A DNA stretch of 34,810 nucleotides from Cellulomonas sp. IC4_254 (GCF_011603975.1 NZ_JAANNB010000014.1:1-34810); one strand, 5' to 3'. Shown: positions 1 through 8,732, counted from the first letter of the stretch. The notes: generated from the sequence alone by a model not told the origin. Made by a program: numbers and translations.

Positions 1-444
1 GGCCCCCTCCCCGTCGACCCCGGCGGGCACCGCGGCGCGGCGCCGCCCGGCGACCTCGTCGAGGACGACCTGCTCGGCGCGCTGCTCCTCGGCACGGACC
101 GCGGTCTCGTGCTTCTCCTGCAGCTTCTCGAGCGTGCGGGTCTGCGTGCGCGCGGCGGACCACGCGGCGTCGGCGGCGTCGACCTCGTCCTGCGCGACGA
201 GCACCTGGGCGCGCCGGTCGACCAGCAGCGCGGACAGCGCGAGCCGGCTGGCGACGACCGCCTGCACGCCCCGGGGGTCGGCCCCCGGGGGGAACACGGC
301 GGAGCCGAGCGCGGCCTCGGTCGCGGTGGCGCGGGCCACGGCGGCGTCCCGGCCGCGGGCGCTGGTCGCGCGCTGGGCGGCGGCCTGCTCCTCGGCGAGG
401 GCCCGCAGGCGCAGCAGCCCGGCCAGGCGGAAGGCGCGGCTCAC
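1..444 (-). CDS. fliJ: Flagellar export protein FliJ (3' end cut by window)
   Basis: 148 codons are visible without a stop, close to the usual FliJ length of about 145-150, so little is missing. The product should be the small coiled-coil stalk protein of the flagellar export ATPase complex, working with FliI and FliH in the cytoplasm. The visible protein begins MSRAFRLAGLLRLRALAEE and is rich in Ala, Arg, Glu and Gln in heptad-like patterns (residues about 10-130), as expected for an antiparallel coiled coil. The GTG start overlaps the fliI stop as GTGA, implying translational coupling. FliJ proteins diverge strongly, so the call leans on position after fliI as much as on sequence. Confidence 0.8.
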   Translation of the reverse strand, partial: MSRAFRLAGLLRLRALAEEQAAAQRATSARGRDAAVARATATEAALGSAVFPPGADPRGVQAVVASRLALSALLVDRRAQVLVAQDEVDAADAAWSAARTQTRTLEKLQEKHETAVRAEEQRAEQVVLDEVAGRRRAAVPAGVDGEGA

Positions 445-1868
445 GGCAGGTCCCCCATCGCGGCGACGAGCGCGGCGAGCCGCGCCCAGGAGTCGGCGGA
501 GGGGGCGCGCTCGTCCATGCCCTGGCGCAGGAAGGCGTCGATGTCGGCGCCGTGCGCGACGGCGGCGTCCACCAGCGGGTTCGACCCGGCGACGTAGGCG
601 CCGACGTCGAGGAGGTCCTGGGCCTGGCGGCGCGCGGCCATCACGCGGCGGAGCCGGGTGGCGACCGCCTTCTGCTCCGGGCCGATCACGCGGGACGCGA
701 CGCGGGAGATGGAGGCGAGGGCGTCGACGGACGGGAAGTGCCCCGCGACCGCGAGCGACCGCTCCAGCACGACGTGCCCGTCCAGGATCGAGCGGGCGGC
801 GTCCGCGATCGGCTCGTTGTGGTCGTCGCCGTCCACCAGCACGGTGTAGAGGCCGGTGACCGAGCCGGTCGCGCCGGTGCCCGCGCGCTCCAGCAGCTGG
901 GCGAGCAGCGCGAACGTGCTCGGCGGGTAGCCACGGGTGGCCGGCGGCTCGCCGACGGACAGGCCGATCTCGCGCTGCGCCATGGCGACGCGGGTGAGCG
1001 AGTCCATCATCAGCACGACGTCGTCGCCGCGGTCGCGGAACCACTCGGCGATCCGGGTGGCGACGAACGCCGACCGGAGCCGGACCAGCGGCGGCTCGTC
1101 CGAGGTGGCGACGACGACCACCGAGCGGGCCAGGCCCTCGGGGCCGAGGTCGTCCTCGAGGAACTCGCGCACCTCGCGGCCGCGCTCGCCGACCAGGGCG
1201 ATCACGGAGACCTGGGCGTCGGTGCCGCGGGCGATCATCGACAGCAGGGACGACTTGCCGACGCCGGAGCCCGCGAACAGGCCGAGGCGCTGGCCGCGGC
1301 CGGCGGTGACGAGGGTGTCGAGCACGCGCACGCCGAGGTCGAGCGGCTGGGCGACCCGGGCGCGGGCCAGCGGGTGCGGGGCGTGCCCGGTGACCTCGGC
1401 GTGGCCGACCCCGACCAGCGGACCCTTGCCGTCGATCGGCCGGCCGAGCCCGTCGAGCACCCGGCCGAGCAGGCCGGGACCGACCGGGGCGGTCAGCGCG
1501 GTGCCGCGCGGGCGCACCGGCATCCCGGCGCGCAGGCCGTGGGTGGGGCCGAGCGGCATCGCCTGCGCGGAGCCGCGGCCGGTCGCGACGACCTCGGCGG
1601 GCACCTCGGTGCCGTCGCCCGGGTCGATGGACACGAGCTCGCCGACGGCCGCACCGGTCCCGGCGACCTCGACGGTCAGGCCGACGACGCCGCGCACGGT
1701 GCCGACGCGCTCGGGCCGGGCGGCGCCGAGCGCGGCGCCCCACGCGGGAGTGCGCAGCAGCGCGGCGGCGGGCTCGGCGAGCGCCGGGGCGGCGGGCGCG
1801 ACGGCCTCGGCGCCGGCGGCCCCGGCGCGCGGGGTCGGCAGCACCGCGGCGGCGGTGGGCGTGCTCAT
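441..1868 (-). CDS. fliI: Flagellum-specific ATPase FliI
   Basis: 475 aa. FliI is the F1-beta-like ATPase that powers or unlocks export of flagellar subunits at the base of the basal body. Visible motifs are Walker A AGSGVGKSS at residues 199-207, the family signature GERGREV at 227-233, and Walker B VVLMMDSLTR at 284-293. The region around GRPIDGKGP (142-150) is also typical. The first 45 residues are an Ala/Pro-rich extension beyond the usual start of homology. The ATG overlaps the fliH stop as ATGA, and the stop overlaps fliJ, so fliH-fliI-fliJ are coupled. The Walker motifs with GERGREV and the flagellar neighbours rule out an F-type ATP synthase subunit. Confidence 0.97.
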   Translation of the reverse strand: MSTPTAAAVLPTPRAGAAGAEAVAPAAPALAEPAAALLRTPAWGAALGAARPERVGTVRGVVGLTVEVAGTGAAVGELVSIDPGDGTEVPAEVVATGRGSAQAMPLGPTHGLRAGMPVRPRGTALTAPVGPGLLGRVLDGLGRPIDGKGPLVGVGHAEVTGHAPHPLARARVAQPLDLGVRVLDTLVTAGRGQRLGLFAGSGVGKSSLLSMIARGTDAQVSVIALVGERGREVREFLEDDLGPEGLARSVVVVATSDEPPLVRLRSAFVATRIAEWFRDRGDDVVLMMDSLTRVAMAQREIGLSVGEPPATRGYPPSTFALLAQLLERAGTGATGSVTGLYTVLVDGDDHNEPIADAARSILDGHVVLERSLAVAGHFPSVDALASISRVASRVIGPEQKAVATRLRRVMAARRQAQDLLDVGAYVAGSNPLVDAAVAHGADIDAFLRQGMDERAPSADSWARLAALVAAMGDLP

Positions 1869-2533
1869 GCGGCGCCGGCCTCCCCCGCGGCGGCCAGCGC
1901 CGTGCGGGCGCGGTCGAGCGCCGCGCCGAGGCGCGCGTCGAGGTAGCCGTCGGGGAACTCGCCCACGGCGTCGCCGGGCGCGAGCGCCGGGTCGCCCGTG
2001 AGCTCCACGCCGGTCAGGTCGGGCAGGCCGGCCAGCACGTCGCCGCCGGCGGGGGCCCCGCCCGCGAGCGCGGCGCGCACGACCGCGAGGTCGCGCGGGT
2101 GCAGCCGGACGGTGTGCACCTCGCGCGCCGGGTCCAGCGCGCGGACCCGGGCCAGCGCCGCGGCCGCGGACGCGGGCGCGTCGGACAGCTCCGCCCCGAG
2201 CACGGCGGCGGCCAGGTCCAGCGCGGCGGCGTGCAGGACGTGCTCGGCGGACGCGAGCACCGGGGCGCTGCGGTCGGCCGCGGCCCGGGCGCTCCGGGCC
2301 AGCACGGCGAGGGCGTCGGCGTGCTCGGCGGCGCGCCGCGCGTCGGCCTCGGCGCGCTCGCGCTGCACCCGGGTCGCCTCGACCTGGGCGGCGCGGGCGG
2401 CCTCGCGGGCGCCCGCGGCGTAGCCGGCCGCGTACCCGGCGGCGTAGCCCTCGGCGCGCGACGGCTCCGCGGTCGCGAGACCGCCCGCCGACGACCCGAA
2501 CGCCTGGGTGAAGGTGCGGGGCTCAGGAGACAT
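1865..2533 (-). CDS. fliH: Flagellar assembly protein FliH
   Basis: 222 aa. FliH is the peripheral-stalk-like regulator that holds FliI at the export gate and C ring. The N-terminal part carries a run of glycine repeats at residues 29-41 (GYAAGYAAGYAAG), the GxxxG helix repeat characteristic of FliH, followed by an Ala/Arg/Glu-rich helix (about 42-90) and a compact C-terminal domain (about 100-215). The start chosen is the ATG at 2533, inside the last codons of fliG, giving an 11-base out-of-frame overlap with a GAGGAC-like ribosome site just upstream. It ends in an ATGA overlap with fliI. Sequence identity in this family is low, so the repeat and the gene order carry the call. Confidence 0.9.
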   Translation of the reverse strand: MSPEPRTFTQAFGSSAGGLATAEPSRAEGYAAGYAAGYAAGAREAARAAQVEATRVQRERAEADARRAAEHADALAVLARSARAAADRSAPVLASAEHVLHAAALDLAAAVLGAELSDAPASAAAALARVRALDPAREVHTVRLHPRDLAVVRAALAGGAPAGGDVLAGLPDLTGVELTGDPALAPGDAVGEFPDGYLDARLGAALDRARTALAAAGEAGAA

Positions 2534-3530
2534 ACTCGTCCTCGCCCTCGCGCCGGATCACGATCTGGCCGGACTCCTCGAGGCGGCGGATCGCCTGGAC
2601 GATGCCGGCGCGCGCCTCCTCGACCTGCGAGAGGCGGACCGGGCCGAGCAGCTCGATCTCCTCCTCGAGGTTCTCCCGGGCGCGCTCGGACAGGTTGCGC
2701 AGGATCTTGTCCCGGACCTCGGGCGACGCGCCCTTGAGGGCGACCGACAGCTCGTTGGTCTCGACCTGGCGCAGCACCAGCTGCATCGCGCGGTCCTCGA
2801 GCAGCACGATGTCGCCGAAGACGAACATCCGGCTGCGCACCTCGTCGGCCAGCGCCTCGTCGCGGCTCTGCAGCCCCTCGAGGATGAGCTTCTCGGTGGT
2901 CGGGTCGGCGCGGTTGATGATCTCGACCAGCGGCTGCACGCCGCCGACGGCCGACAGCTCGTTCGGGGTCAGCACCGTCGAGGCCTTGCGCTGCATCGAC
3001 TCGGCGATGACCTGGACGACGTCCGGGGACGCCCGCTCCATCAGCGCGATGCGGTGCGCGACCTCGGACTGCTGGTCGGACGGCAGGCCGGCGAGGATGG
3101 CCGACGCGTGCTCGGGCCGCAGGTGCGCGAGCACCAGGGCCACGGCCTGCGGGTGCTCGCCGTTCAGCAGCGACAGCACCTGGCGGGCGTCGGCGTGCTG
3201 CAGGAACTCGAACGGCTGGCCGGCCATCGAGGTCTGCAGGCGCTCGATCATGCCCGCGGCCTCGTCGCGGCCGAGCGCGCCCTCCAGCAGCTGGGTGGCG
3301 TAGCCGAGGCCGCCGTTGACGCTCGGCCCGATGGCCGACGCGGCGTAGAACTCCTCGACGACCTCGTCCGCGACCGTCGCGTCGACGCGCTCCAGCCGCA
3401 TGATCTCGGCGGTGAGCTCCTCGATCTCGGCGGTCTCCAGCTTGGCCATGACCTTGGCGGCGCGCTCCCGGCCGAGCTGCAGCAGCAGCATGGCGGCCTT
3501 CTGGGTGCCCGTGAGCGTGGCGGTGGACAT
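2523..3530 (-). CDS. fliG: Flagellar motor switch protein FliG
   Basis: 335 aa, the normal FliG length. FliG is the rotor ring that binds FliF above and FliM below and takes torque from the stator. The EHPQ motif of the middle domain is at residues 125-128, the MFVF hinge motif at 235-238, and the torque helix region (SPEVRDKILRNLSERAREN, about 269-287) contains the expected alternating charged residues. The N-terminal FliF-binding domain begins LTGTQKAAMLLLQL. The ATG shares one base with the fliF stop (TGATG), implying coupled translation and fixed FliF:FliG stoichiometry. A longer in-frame extension exists upstream but lies inside fliF. Confidence 0.97.
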   Translation of the reverse strand: MSTATLTGTQKAAMLLLQLGRERAAKVMAKLETAEIEELTAEIMRLERVDATVADEVVEEFYAASAIGPSVNGGLGYATQLLEGALGRDEAAGMIERLQTSMAGQPFEFLQHADARQVLSLLNGEHPQAVALVLAHLRPEHASAILAGLPSDQQSEVAHRIALMERASPDVVQVIAESMQRKASTVLTPNELSAVGGVQPLVEIINRADPTTEKLILEGLQSRDEALADEVRSRMFVFGDIVLLEDRAMQLVLRQVETNELSVALKGASPEVRDKILRNLSERARENLEEEIELLGPVRLSQVEEARAGIVQAIRRLEESGQIVIRREGEDEYVS

Positions 3531-5128
3531 CAGCGCCGCCCGGCGGGGGTCAGCCAGCCGCGCAGGAGGTCCGCGACCTCCTCGGGCTGCTCGTCGGCGA
3601 GCGCGGCGATCTCGGCGCGCTTGACGGCGAGGGACTCCTGCGCCGGGTCCAGCTCGGCCGGGCCGGGCAGGGCGGGCGGGATCTCGGGCAGCTCCTCGAG
3701 CTCGGCGGCCGGGTCGGGGCCGTCCATCAGGGGCAGCTCGCCGATGTCGAGCGCCTCGCGCTTGCTGCGCCGCGAGCGGCGGGCCAGCACGACCGCGACC
3801 ACGATCACCAGCAGCAGCAGGGCGCCGGCGATCACGGCCTGCCGGAGCAGGTCGGCGCGGCGGTCGGCCTCGGCCTGGGCGTCGGCGGCCGCGAGGGCCT
3901 CCGCCGCGGCGTCGGCGCCGGTGGTGTCGAAGGCCATGGCCTGCACGGCGATGGTGTCGCCGCGGGCCGTGTCGATGCCGGCGGCGGCGGTCAGCGTGGC
4001 GGTGAGCTGGTTCAGGTCGATGCCGGCCGCGGCGGTCTGGTCGACCAGCACGGCGAGCGACTGCTTCTCGACGGTGCCCGGCGCCACGGTGGTGACCTCG
4101 GTGACCTTGTTCACGGCGTTGCTGACGTCCTCGGTCGTGTTCGTGTACGAGCCGGTGCCGTCGCCCTCGCCCGTGGGGACCGCGATGTTGTCCGGGCCGA
4201 GCACGCCGGTGGCGGTGCCGGAGCCCGAGCCGGTGTACTCCTCCGTCGTCGTCGAGGACACGAGCGGCGGGGTGCCCTCGGTCGCCGAGAACTCCTCGGA
4301 GGTCCGCTGCGTCTGGTCCTGGTTCAGCGAGGCGGTGACGGTCACGGCGGACTTGCCCGCGCCGACCACCTGGTCCAGCAGCGCCTGCACGGCGCTGGTG
4401 ACCCGCTGCTCGTAGGCGGAGGTGGCCTCGTCGCCGGTGCCGCCGGTGATCCCGGTGCCGACCTCGGAGAGCACCTTGCCGGTGGAGTCGACCACGGCGA
4501 CGTCGGTGGCCTTCATGCCCTCGATGCCCGCGGACACCAGGTGCACGATCGCCTCGACCTGGTCGTTGCTCAGCTGGGTGCCGGTCTTGGTGCGCACGAA
4601 CACCGACGCCGTCGGGTCCTGCTGCTGGGAGACGAACACCGAGTCCTCCGGCAGCGCGAGCTTCACCGTGGCGGCCTCGACGCCGGACATGGCGCCGACC
4701 GTCTTGGCGAGCTCGCCCTCCAGGGCGCGGGTGTAGGTGGTCTGCTGCTGGAACTCGCTGGACGTCATCGACATCCCGTCGAGCAGCGAGTAGCCGTCGC
4801 CGTCCGCGTTGGCGGGCAGGCCGGCGGCCGCGAGCTTCAGCCGCATCGCGTAGAGCTGGTCCTGCGGCACCATCACCGTGCCGCCGCCGTCGGTGAGCTC
4901 GTAGGCGACGCCCTCGGCGGACAGCTGGTCGACCACGGCCGACGCGTCGGTCGCGGACAGGCCGGAGAACAGCGGGGCCAGCGTGGGCTTCGAGGCCCAC
5001 GAGTAGATCGCGAACCCGCCGAGCAGGATCGCGGCGACCGCGATGACCGCGAAGGTCTTCTGCGGCAGCGAGAACTGCTTGACCGCGCCGCTCATGCGGC
5101 CGAACAGGGACTTCACCTGGGCGGGCAT
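3530..5128 (-). CDS. fliF: Flagellar MS-ring protein FliF
   Basis: 532 aa. FliF forms the membrane-embedded MS ring on which the rest of the basal body assembles. A first membrane segment lies at about residues 25-44 (FAVIAVAAILLGGFAIYSW), then the periplasmic YscJ/FliF-type ring domains, then a second membrane segment at about 431-450 followed by a basic RRSRRSK cluster. The last 40 residues form an acidic helix ending in DLLRGWLTPAGRR, the FliG-binding tail. The ring domain contains the expected DGGGTVMVP and LALPEDSVFV segments. The gene starts one base inside the fliE stop (TGATG) and ends the same way into fliG. Confidence 0.97.
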   Translation of the reverse strand: MPAQVKSLFGRMSGAVKQFSLPQKTFAVIAVAAILLGGFAIYSWASKPTLAPLFSGLSATDASAVVDQLSAEGVAYELTDGGGTVMVPQDQLYAMRLKLAAAGLPANADGDGYSLLDGMSMTSSEFQQQTTYTRALEGELAKTVGAMSGVEAATVKLALPEDSVFVSQQQDPTASVFVRTKTGTQLSNDQVEAIVHLVSAGIEGMKATDVAVVDSTGKVLSEVGTGITGGTGDEATSAYEQRVTSAVQALLDQVVGAGKSAVTVTASLNQDQTQRTSEEFSATEGTPPLVSSTTTEEYTGSGSGTATGVLGPDNIAVPTGEGDGTGSYTNTTEDVSNAVNKVTEVTTVAPGTVEKQSLAVLVDQTAAAGIDLNQLTATLTAAAGIDTARGDTIAVQAMAFDTTGADAAAEALAAADAQAEADRRADLLRQAVIAGALLLLVIVVAVVLARRSRRSKREALDIGELPLMDGPDPAAELEELPEIPPALPGPAELDPAQESLAVKRAEIAALADEQPEEVADLLRGWLTPAGRR

Positions 5129-5481
5129 CAGGCCTGCATCCTCATGATCTCGGTGAACGCGTCGACGGCCTTGTTGCGCACGGCGGCGGTGAGCTCGAGG
5201 GCGAGCTTCGCCTCGGACGACGCGACCGTGTAGTCGTGCACGTCGTCGAGGTCGCCGGTGACGGCCTGGACCGCGAGCGCGTTGCTCGTGGACTGGAGCT
5301 GCTGGACGTGGTCGACGGCGCCGAGCGCCGCGGCGAACCCGCCGTCGGCGCCGGTGGTGCCGGTCGCGGCGCCGGCGGAGCCGGTCGCCCCGGTCCCCGC
5401 GAGGCCGGCGACGTCCGACAGCTCGGACAGGTAGGAGGTGCCGGACACGCCGGACACCCCGCTGACGGGCTGGATGCTCAC
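5128..5481 (-). CDS. fliE: Flagellar hook-basal body protein FliE
   Basis: 117 aa. FliE joins the MS ring to the proximal rod. The N-terminal third is a Gly/Ala/Thr-rich flexible segment (about 1-48); the conserved C-terminal helices include [21 protein letters not shown] (about 88-108), ending EIMRMQA as is typical of FliE. The GTG start at 5481 overlaps the flgC stop as GTGA; an upstream extension of the same frame would sit inside flgC and is not used. Order flgB-flgC-fliE-fliF is the classical one and supports the assignment. Confidence 0.95.
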   Translation of the reverse strand: MSIQPVSGVSGVSGTSYLSELSDVAGLAGTGATGSAGAATGTTGADGGFAAALGAVDHVQQLQSTSNALAVQAVTGDLDDVHDYTVASSEAKLALELTAAVRNKAVDAFTEIMRMQA

Positions 5482-5882
5482 GAGTTCCGTCCGATCTGCA
5501 GCGCCGCCTCGTAGGAGGTCTTCGCGCGGTCCACGACCGCCGCGTTCGCCTGGTAGCCGCGCTGCGCCATGATCAGCTGCGTCATCTGGGAGGCCATGTC
5601 GACCTCGGGGTACCGCACGTAGCCGTCCTCGTCCGCGAGCGGGTTGGTCGGCTCGTAGACCACACGGCCCTCGGCGGGGCCGAGCGCGATGCCGGAGACC
5701 TGCGCGCCGCCGCCGTTCGCGGTGGGGATCTCCGACGCCACGACGTACTTGGCCTGGTAGGCGGCCTCGGAGGTCGAGGTCGCGTTGTTCATGTTCGCGA
5801 GGTTGTCGCTGACCGCGTCGATCCACTTGCGGTACACGGTCATGCCGGTGCTGGCGACGCCGATCGCCCCGAACGTCGTCAT
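5478..5882 (-). CDS. flgC: Flagellar basal-body rod protein FlgC
   Basis: 134 aa, a proximal rod subunit exported into the periplasmic space or cell-wall zone. The N-terminal rod signature is present ([17 protein letters not shown], residues about 21-37) and so is the C-terminal family signature ([19 protein letters not shown], about 96-114). The ATG shares one base with the flgB stop (TGATG), and the 3' end overlaps fliE. The product is typical in length with no visible defect. Confidence 0.96.
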   Translation of the reverse strand: MTTFGAIGVASTGMTVYRKWIDAVSDNLANMNNATSTSEAAYQAKYVVASEIPTANGGGAQVSGIALGPAEGRVVYEPTNPLADEDGYVRYPEVDMASQMTQLIMAQRGYQANAAVVDRAKTSYEAALQIGRNS

Positions 5883-6229
5883 CAGGAAGTCCTCATCGCG
5901 GTGCGGACGCTGGAGAAGGTGCCGTCGACCGCCTGGGTCGCCAGCTGGTAGCGCAGCTGCGTGTCGACGTTGAGCAGCGTCTCCTCGTCGAGGTTGACGT
6001 TGTTGCCGTCGGTGCGCGTGGGCTCGAGGGAGCGGGCCGTGGTGGCCGAGGCGGCGCCGGTGCCGGCGGAGACCGCGCGGGCGAGGGCGTCCTCGAACTG
6101 GACCTTCTTGGCGTGGTAGCCGGGGGTCTGGATGTTCGCCACGTTCTCGGCGATGGCGCGCTGGCGCGCGGCCAGGCCGTCGAGCGCGCTGTTGATCGCG
6201 ACGTAGCTGACGGAGTCGAACATGCCCAT
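5882..6229 (-). CDS. flgB: Flagellar basal-body rod protein FlgB
   Basis: 115 aa, a proximal rod subunit and the first gene of the eight-gene basal-body and export operon. The rod signature [20 protein letters not shown] is at about residues 28-47. The start chosen is the ATG at 6229; a second ATG two codons later (MFDSVSY) is equally possible. A GGTGAGGG ribosome site lies about 9-16 bases upstream. A flagellar-type promoter at 6311-6337 should drive the whole flgB-to-fliJ transcript with a leader of about 75 bases. Confidence 0.95.
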   Translation of the reverse strand: MGMFDSVSYVAINSALDGLAARQRAIAENVANIQTPGYHAKKVQFEDALARAVSAGTGAASATTARSLEPTRTDGNNVNLDEETLLNVDTQLRYQLATQAVDGTFSSVRTAMRTS

Positions 6230-6310
6230 GCAGGGTCACCCTCACCCGAGGTTGGTCCTGGTCGGCCTAGTCCGTGGCCTGCTGCGCGAGCGATCCGTGC
6301 TCACGCGTCC

Positions 6311-6337
6311 CATCGGCGGGGAACGGGTCGTGCTGAG
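6311..6337 (-). promoter_or_regulatory. Flagellar sigma promoter of the flgB operon
   Basis: On the minus strand the sequence reads CTCAGC, 14 bases, GCCGATG. This matches the motif seen before five other transcription units of the window (one mismatch in the -35 hexamer) and resembles the FliA/WhiG consensus TAAA-N15-GCCGATAA. It lies about 75 bases before the flgB ATG in a 245-base intergenic stretch. Confidence 0.75.
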
Positions 6338-6430
6338 GTGTGCGCCCGAGAAATGTCGCGGATCACTCGCGCGGCGGACGCGATTCGAACGGGTTGTCCG
6401 AATTTGCCGGAGAATGTCCGGCGGCCTTTG

Positions 6431-6468
6431 TGGGTGCTGGCACCCAGGCGGTCCCGGGCGCACCCGGG
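6431..6468 (-). terminator. Tandem hairpins after the fliD-fliS-FliT-like unit
   Basis: Two inverted repeats follow the last stop of the fliD operon: a 7-base-arm repeat at 6431-6446 (TGGGTGC-TG-GCACCCA) and a 6-base-arm repeat at 6453-6468 (CCCGGG-CGCA-CCCGGG). There is no T-run, as is usual in high-GC actinobacteria. Together with the separate flgB promoter they suggest an operon boundary here. The rest of 6230-6474 holds that promoter and a relatively AT-rich patch with two TGTCCG repeats. Confidence 0.4.
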
Positions 6469-6474
6469 GCCGGC

Positions 6475-6918
6475 TCAGCCCTCGACGTCGAGGTAGGCCG
6501 GGGCCGGGGCCGGGCGGGTGCGCAGGCCGTCGGTCGTGCGCAGCCGGCGGCGGTGCTCGGCGAGCTGGTCGCCCGTGCGGCGCGCGAGGTCGCGCTGGCG
6601 CTCGACGAGCGCGGCGGCGCGCGGGGCGAGCGAGGCGGGCAGCGGGCCGAGCCCGCGCGGGGTGCGCCAGGGCGCGGTCAGGGCGACATCGACGGGCTGC
6701 GGGTCACCGGCGCGCTGCGCGCCGGCGAGCAGCTCCTCCGCGCGCTCCGCGCCGAGCTCCATCTCGGCGAGGGCGGCCACCCAGGCGGCCTCCCGGCCGG
6801 GGCGGCCGGGGTCGGCCGCCTCGCGCTCGGCGCCGTGCTGCCCGGGGCGGGCGTCCGCGTCGAGCGCCGCCGAGGCGGTGCTGCGCTCGACCGGCGCGAC
6901 CGCCGTGTCAGCCGACAC
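6475..6918 (-). CDS. Small protein in the FliT position of the fliD-fliS operon
   Basis: 147 aa, GTG start, overlapping the fliS 3' end by 11 bases out of frame. I do not recognise a family signature. The protein is Ala/Arg/Glu-rich. Its N-terminal half ends in a helix-like stretch AAWVAALAEMELGAERAEE (about 44-62), and a second helix near the C terminus reads AAALVERQRDLARRTGDQL (about 100-118). In many bacteria the gene after fliS encodes FliT, a short helical chaperone for the filament cap FliD. Gene position, size and helical character fit that role, but there is no clear sequence match. Treat it as a candidate flagellar chaperone or regulator of unknown function. Confidence 0.7.
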   Translation of the reverse strand: MSADTAVAPVERSTASAALDADARPGQHGAEREAADPGRPGREAAWVAALAEMELGAERAEELLAGAQRAGDPQPVDVALTAPWRTPRGLGPLPASLAPRAAALVERQRDLARRTGDQLAEHRRRLRTTDGLRTRPAPAPAYLDVEG

Positions 6919-7351
6919 CGAGCACCCCGGAGCCGGTCCCGGCCTCGTCGAAGGCGGGCGCCCGGCGCTGGGTCGGCACGTCGTTGGCGACGGTCTGCGC
7001 GGCCTCGCGCCAGGCGTCGGCCAGCGGCGCGACCAGCCCGCGGCAGGAGGCGGCGCGGTCGGCGTCGCCCGCCACGCTCGCGCCGATCATCTCCGAGAGC
7101 AGGAACGTGTAGACCGACAGCAGGCGGTCCCCGCCGTCCCACTCGGCCACGTTCAGGTTCGCGATGAACTCCGCGACGATCTCCTGCGCGTGGGCCAGCT
7201 GCTGGGTCCCCGTGGCGCGGTCGCCCGCGCGCAGCGCGACCTCGGCCCGCTCCAGGTCGAGGAGCAGCCGGTCGTAGAGCATGGTGAGGAGCTTCGCCGG
7301 CCCCGCGGTCGCGACCGCGTCGGCGAGGAACCGGGTCCGGGCGTCGTACAC
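6908..7351 (-). CDS. fliS: Flagellar export chaperone FliS
   Basis: 147 aa. FliS binds the C-terminal helices of flagellin in the cytoplasm and prevents early polymerisation before export. The N-terminal half carries the family pattern PAKLLTMLYDRLLLDLERAE (about 18-37), followed by AQEIVAEFIANLNV (about 55-68) and the LLSVYTFLLSEMI helix (about 77-89). The last 25 residues form a non-conserved tail. The start is GTG at 7351 with GAAAGGA as ribosome site. It lies 25 bases after fliD and overlaps the following small gene, so fliD-fliS-(FliT-like) is one unit. Confidence 0.93.
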   Translation of the reverse strand: MYDARTRFLADAVATAGPAKLLTMLYDRLLLDLERAEVALRAGDRATGTQQLAHAQEIVAEFIANLNVAEWDGGDRLLSVYTFLLSEMIGASVAGDADRAASCRGLVAPLADAWREAAQTVANDVPTQRRAPAFDEAGTGSGVLGVG

Positions 7352-7376
7352 GGCGGTCCTTTCGGCAGGGCTCGGG

Positions 7377-8732
7377 TCAGTCGGAGGAGCCCGAGAGCTG
7401 CGAGAGCTGGGTGGTGAGGTAGTCGGACTGGGAGTTCAGGTTCGACAGCTGGACCTCCATCGCCGCGTACATCGTGGTCAGCGAGGCGCGGCGCGCCTCC
7501 AGCCGGATGTCCCAGTCGGCGATGCGGTCGGTCAGGTCCTTGACCTCGCTGTCGTAGCTCTGCACCTGCAGGGTCAGCGTGCCCTTGGCGGAGTCGGAGG
7601 CGACCTCGCCGATCTTCTGCAGCGAGCCGGCGACGCCCTGGACGGCCTTGCTCACCGCGTCGGGGTCGTTGGTCAGCGCGGTCTGGAACGCGGTCGCGTC
7701 GAACGCGAACGTGCCGTCCTTGCCCAGCGTGATGCCGATGCCCGCCAGCGAGGTGTTGTTCGCGGAGTTCGACCCGGCCGCGAGCAGCGACTGCTGCAGG
7801 GAGCGGATGGTGGCGTTCCCGGAGAACAGGCCGGCGGTGAGGATCGAGGTGCCCTCGTCGTTCGTGCTGGTCTTGCTCGTCGTGTAGGACGTGATGTCGC
7901 CCAGCACGGCGTTGAGGTTGTTCACCAGCCCCTGCGCCAGCGCCGCGAGCTTGGAGTCGTCCCGGGTCACGTCGACGGTGACGGGGTCGGTGGTCTTCGC
8001 GGTCACCGTGACGTTGACGCCGGTGACCAGGTTCTCGAAGACGTTCTTGGACGAGGTGACCTTCTGCTCGGCGCCGGTGCCGGGCCACAGCACGATCTCG
8101 GCGTCGGACGCCTCGCGGATCGCCTTGGACCCCAGCGTCGCGCCGTCGGCCGCGTTGTCCACGGCGAGGCTGAAGGTGTTCTCCTTGCCGGTCTCGGTGC
8201 CGGTGAGCTGCAGCCGGTACTCCGGCGCGGCGGCGGTGCCGACGTTGAGGGCGGACGCCTTGACGCCCGTGCCCTCGGCGTTGAAGGCGGCGACGATGTC
8301 GCCGATGTTGCTGCTCAGCGCCTTCACCGACACGGTCTCGCCGTCGGCGCCGGTCAGCGTGAAGGTCGGGGTGTCCGACGAGTAGCCCGTCGGCAGCGTG
8401 TAGAGCGTCGACTGCGAGGCCGCGACCGAGTCGACGCGGAACGAGACGCTCGACGGGCGCGCGTCGGAGGTGGTCGTCGCGGTGACGGACTCCGCGGAGG
8501 ACTTCGCCTTCACGGCCTCCCAGGACGACGCGGTCGCGGCGGACTTCGCCGCCGCCGTCAGGGAGGCGACCTTGGCGTTCAGCGCCTGCAGCGCGGAGGA
8601 CTGCGACGACAGCGTGCTCTTCTTCTTCGCGAGCAGCGTCTGCTGGTTGGCCTCCAGCGCGATGGTGGAGTCGATCAGGTCTGCCGTGGGGAAGTTGCTG
8701 ATCAGCCCGGTGCTGAAGGTGATGCCGGCCAT
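7377..8732 (-). CDS. fliD: Flagellar filament cap protein FliD
   Basis: 451 aa. FliD (HAP2) caps the growing filament and directs flagellin insertion outside the cell. The N-terminal signature is the short FSTGLISNFPTADLIDSTIA region (about 5-24), followed by a coiled coil (LLAKKKSTLSSQSSALQAL, about 33-51). The conserved C-terminal helices include DLTDRIADWDIRLEARRASL and end LSQLSGSSD. Start ATG 8732 has an AGGAGG ribosome site about 11 bases upstream; in-frame extension further upstream would run into the flagellin terminator and is rejected. I see no good copy of the flagellar promoter in the 66 bases between terminator and gene, so transcription may come from read-through. Confidence 0.94.
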   Translation of the reverse strand: MAGITFSTGLISNFPTADLIDSTIALEANQQTLLAKKKSTLSSQSSALQALNAKVASLTAAAKSAATASSWEAVKAKSSAESVTATTTSDARPSSVSFRVDSVAASQSTLYTLPTGYSSDTPTFTLTGADGETVSVKALSSNIGDIVAAFNAEGTGVKASALNVGTAAAPEYRLQLTGTETGKENTFSLAVDNAADGATLGSKAIREASDAEIVLWPGTGAEQKVTSSKNVFENLVTGVNVTVTAKTTDPVTVDVTRDDSKLAALAQGLVNNLNAVLGDITSYTTSKTSTNDEGTSILTAGLFSGNATIRSLQQSLLAAGSNSANNTSLAGIGITLGKDGTFAFDATAFQTALTNDPDAVSKAVQGVAGSLQKIGEVASDSAKGTLTLQVQSYDSEVKDLTDRIADWDIRLEARRASLTTMYAAMEVQLSNLNSQSDYLTTQLSQLSGSSD

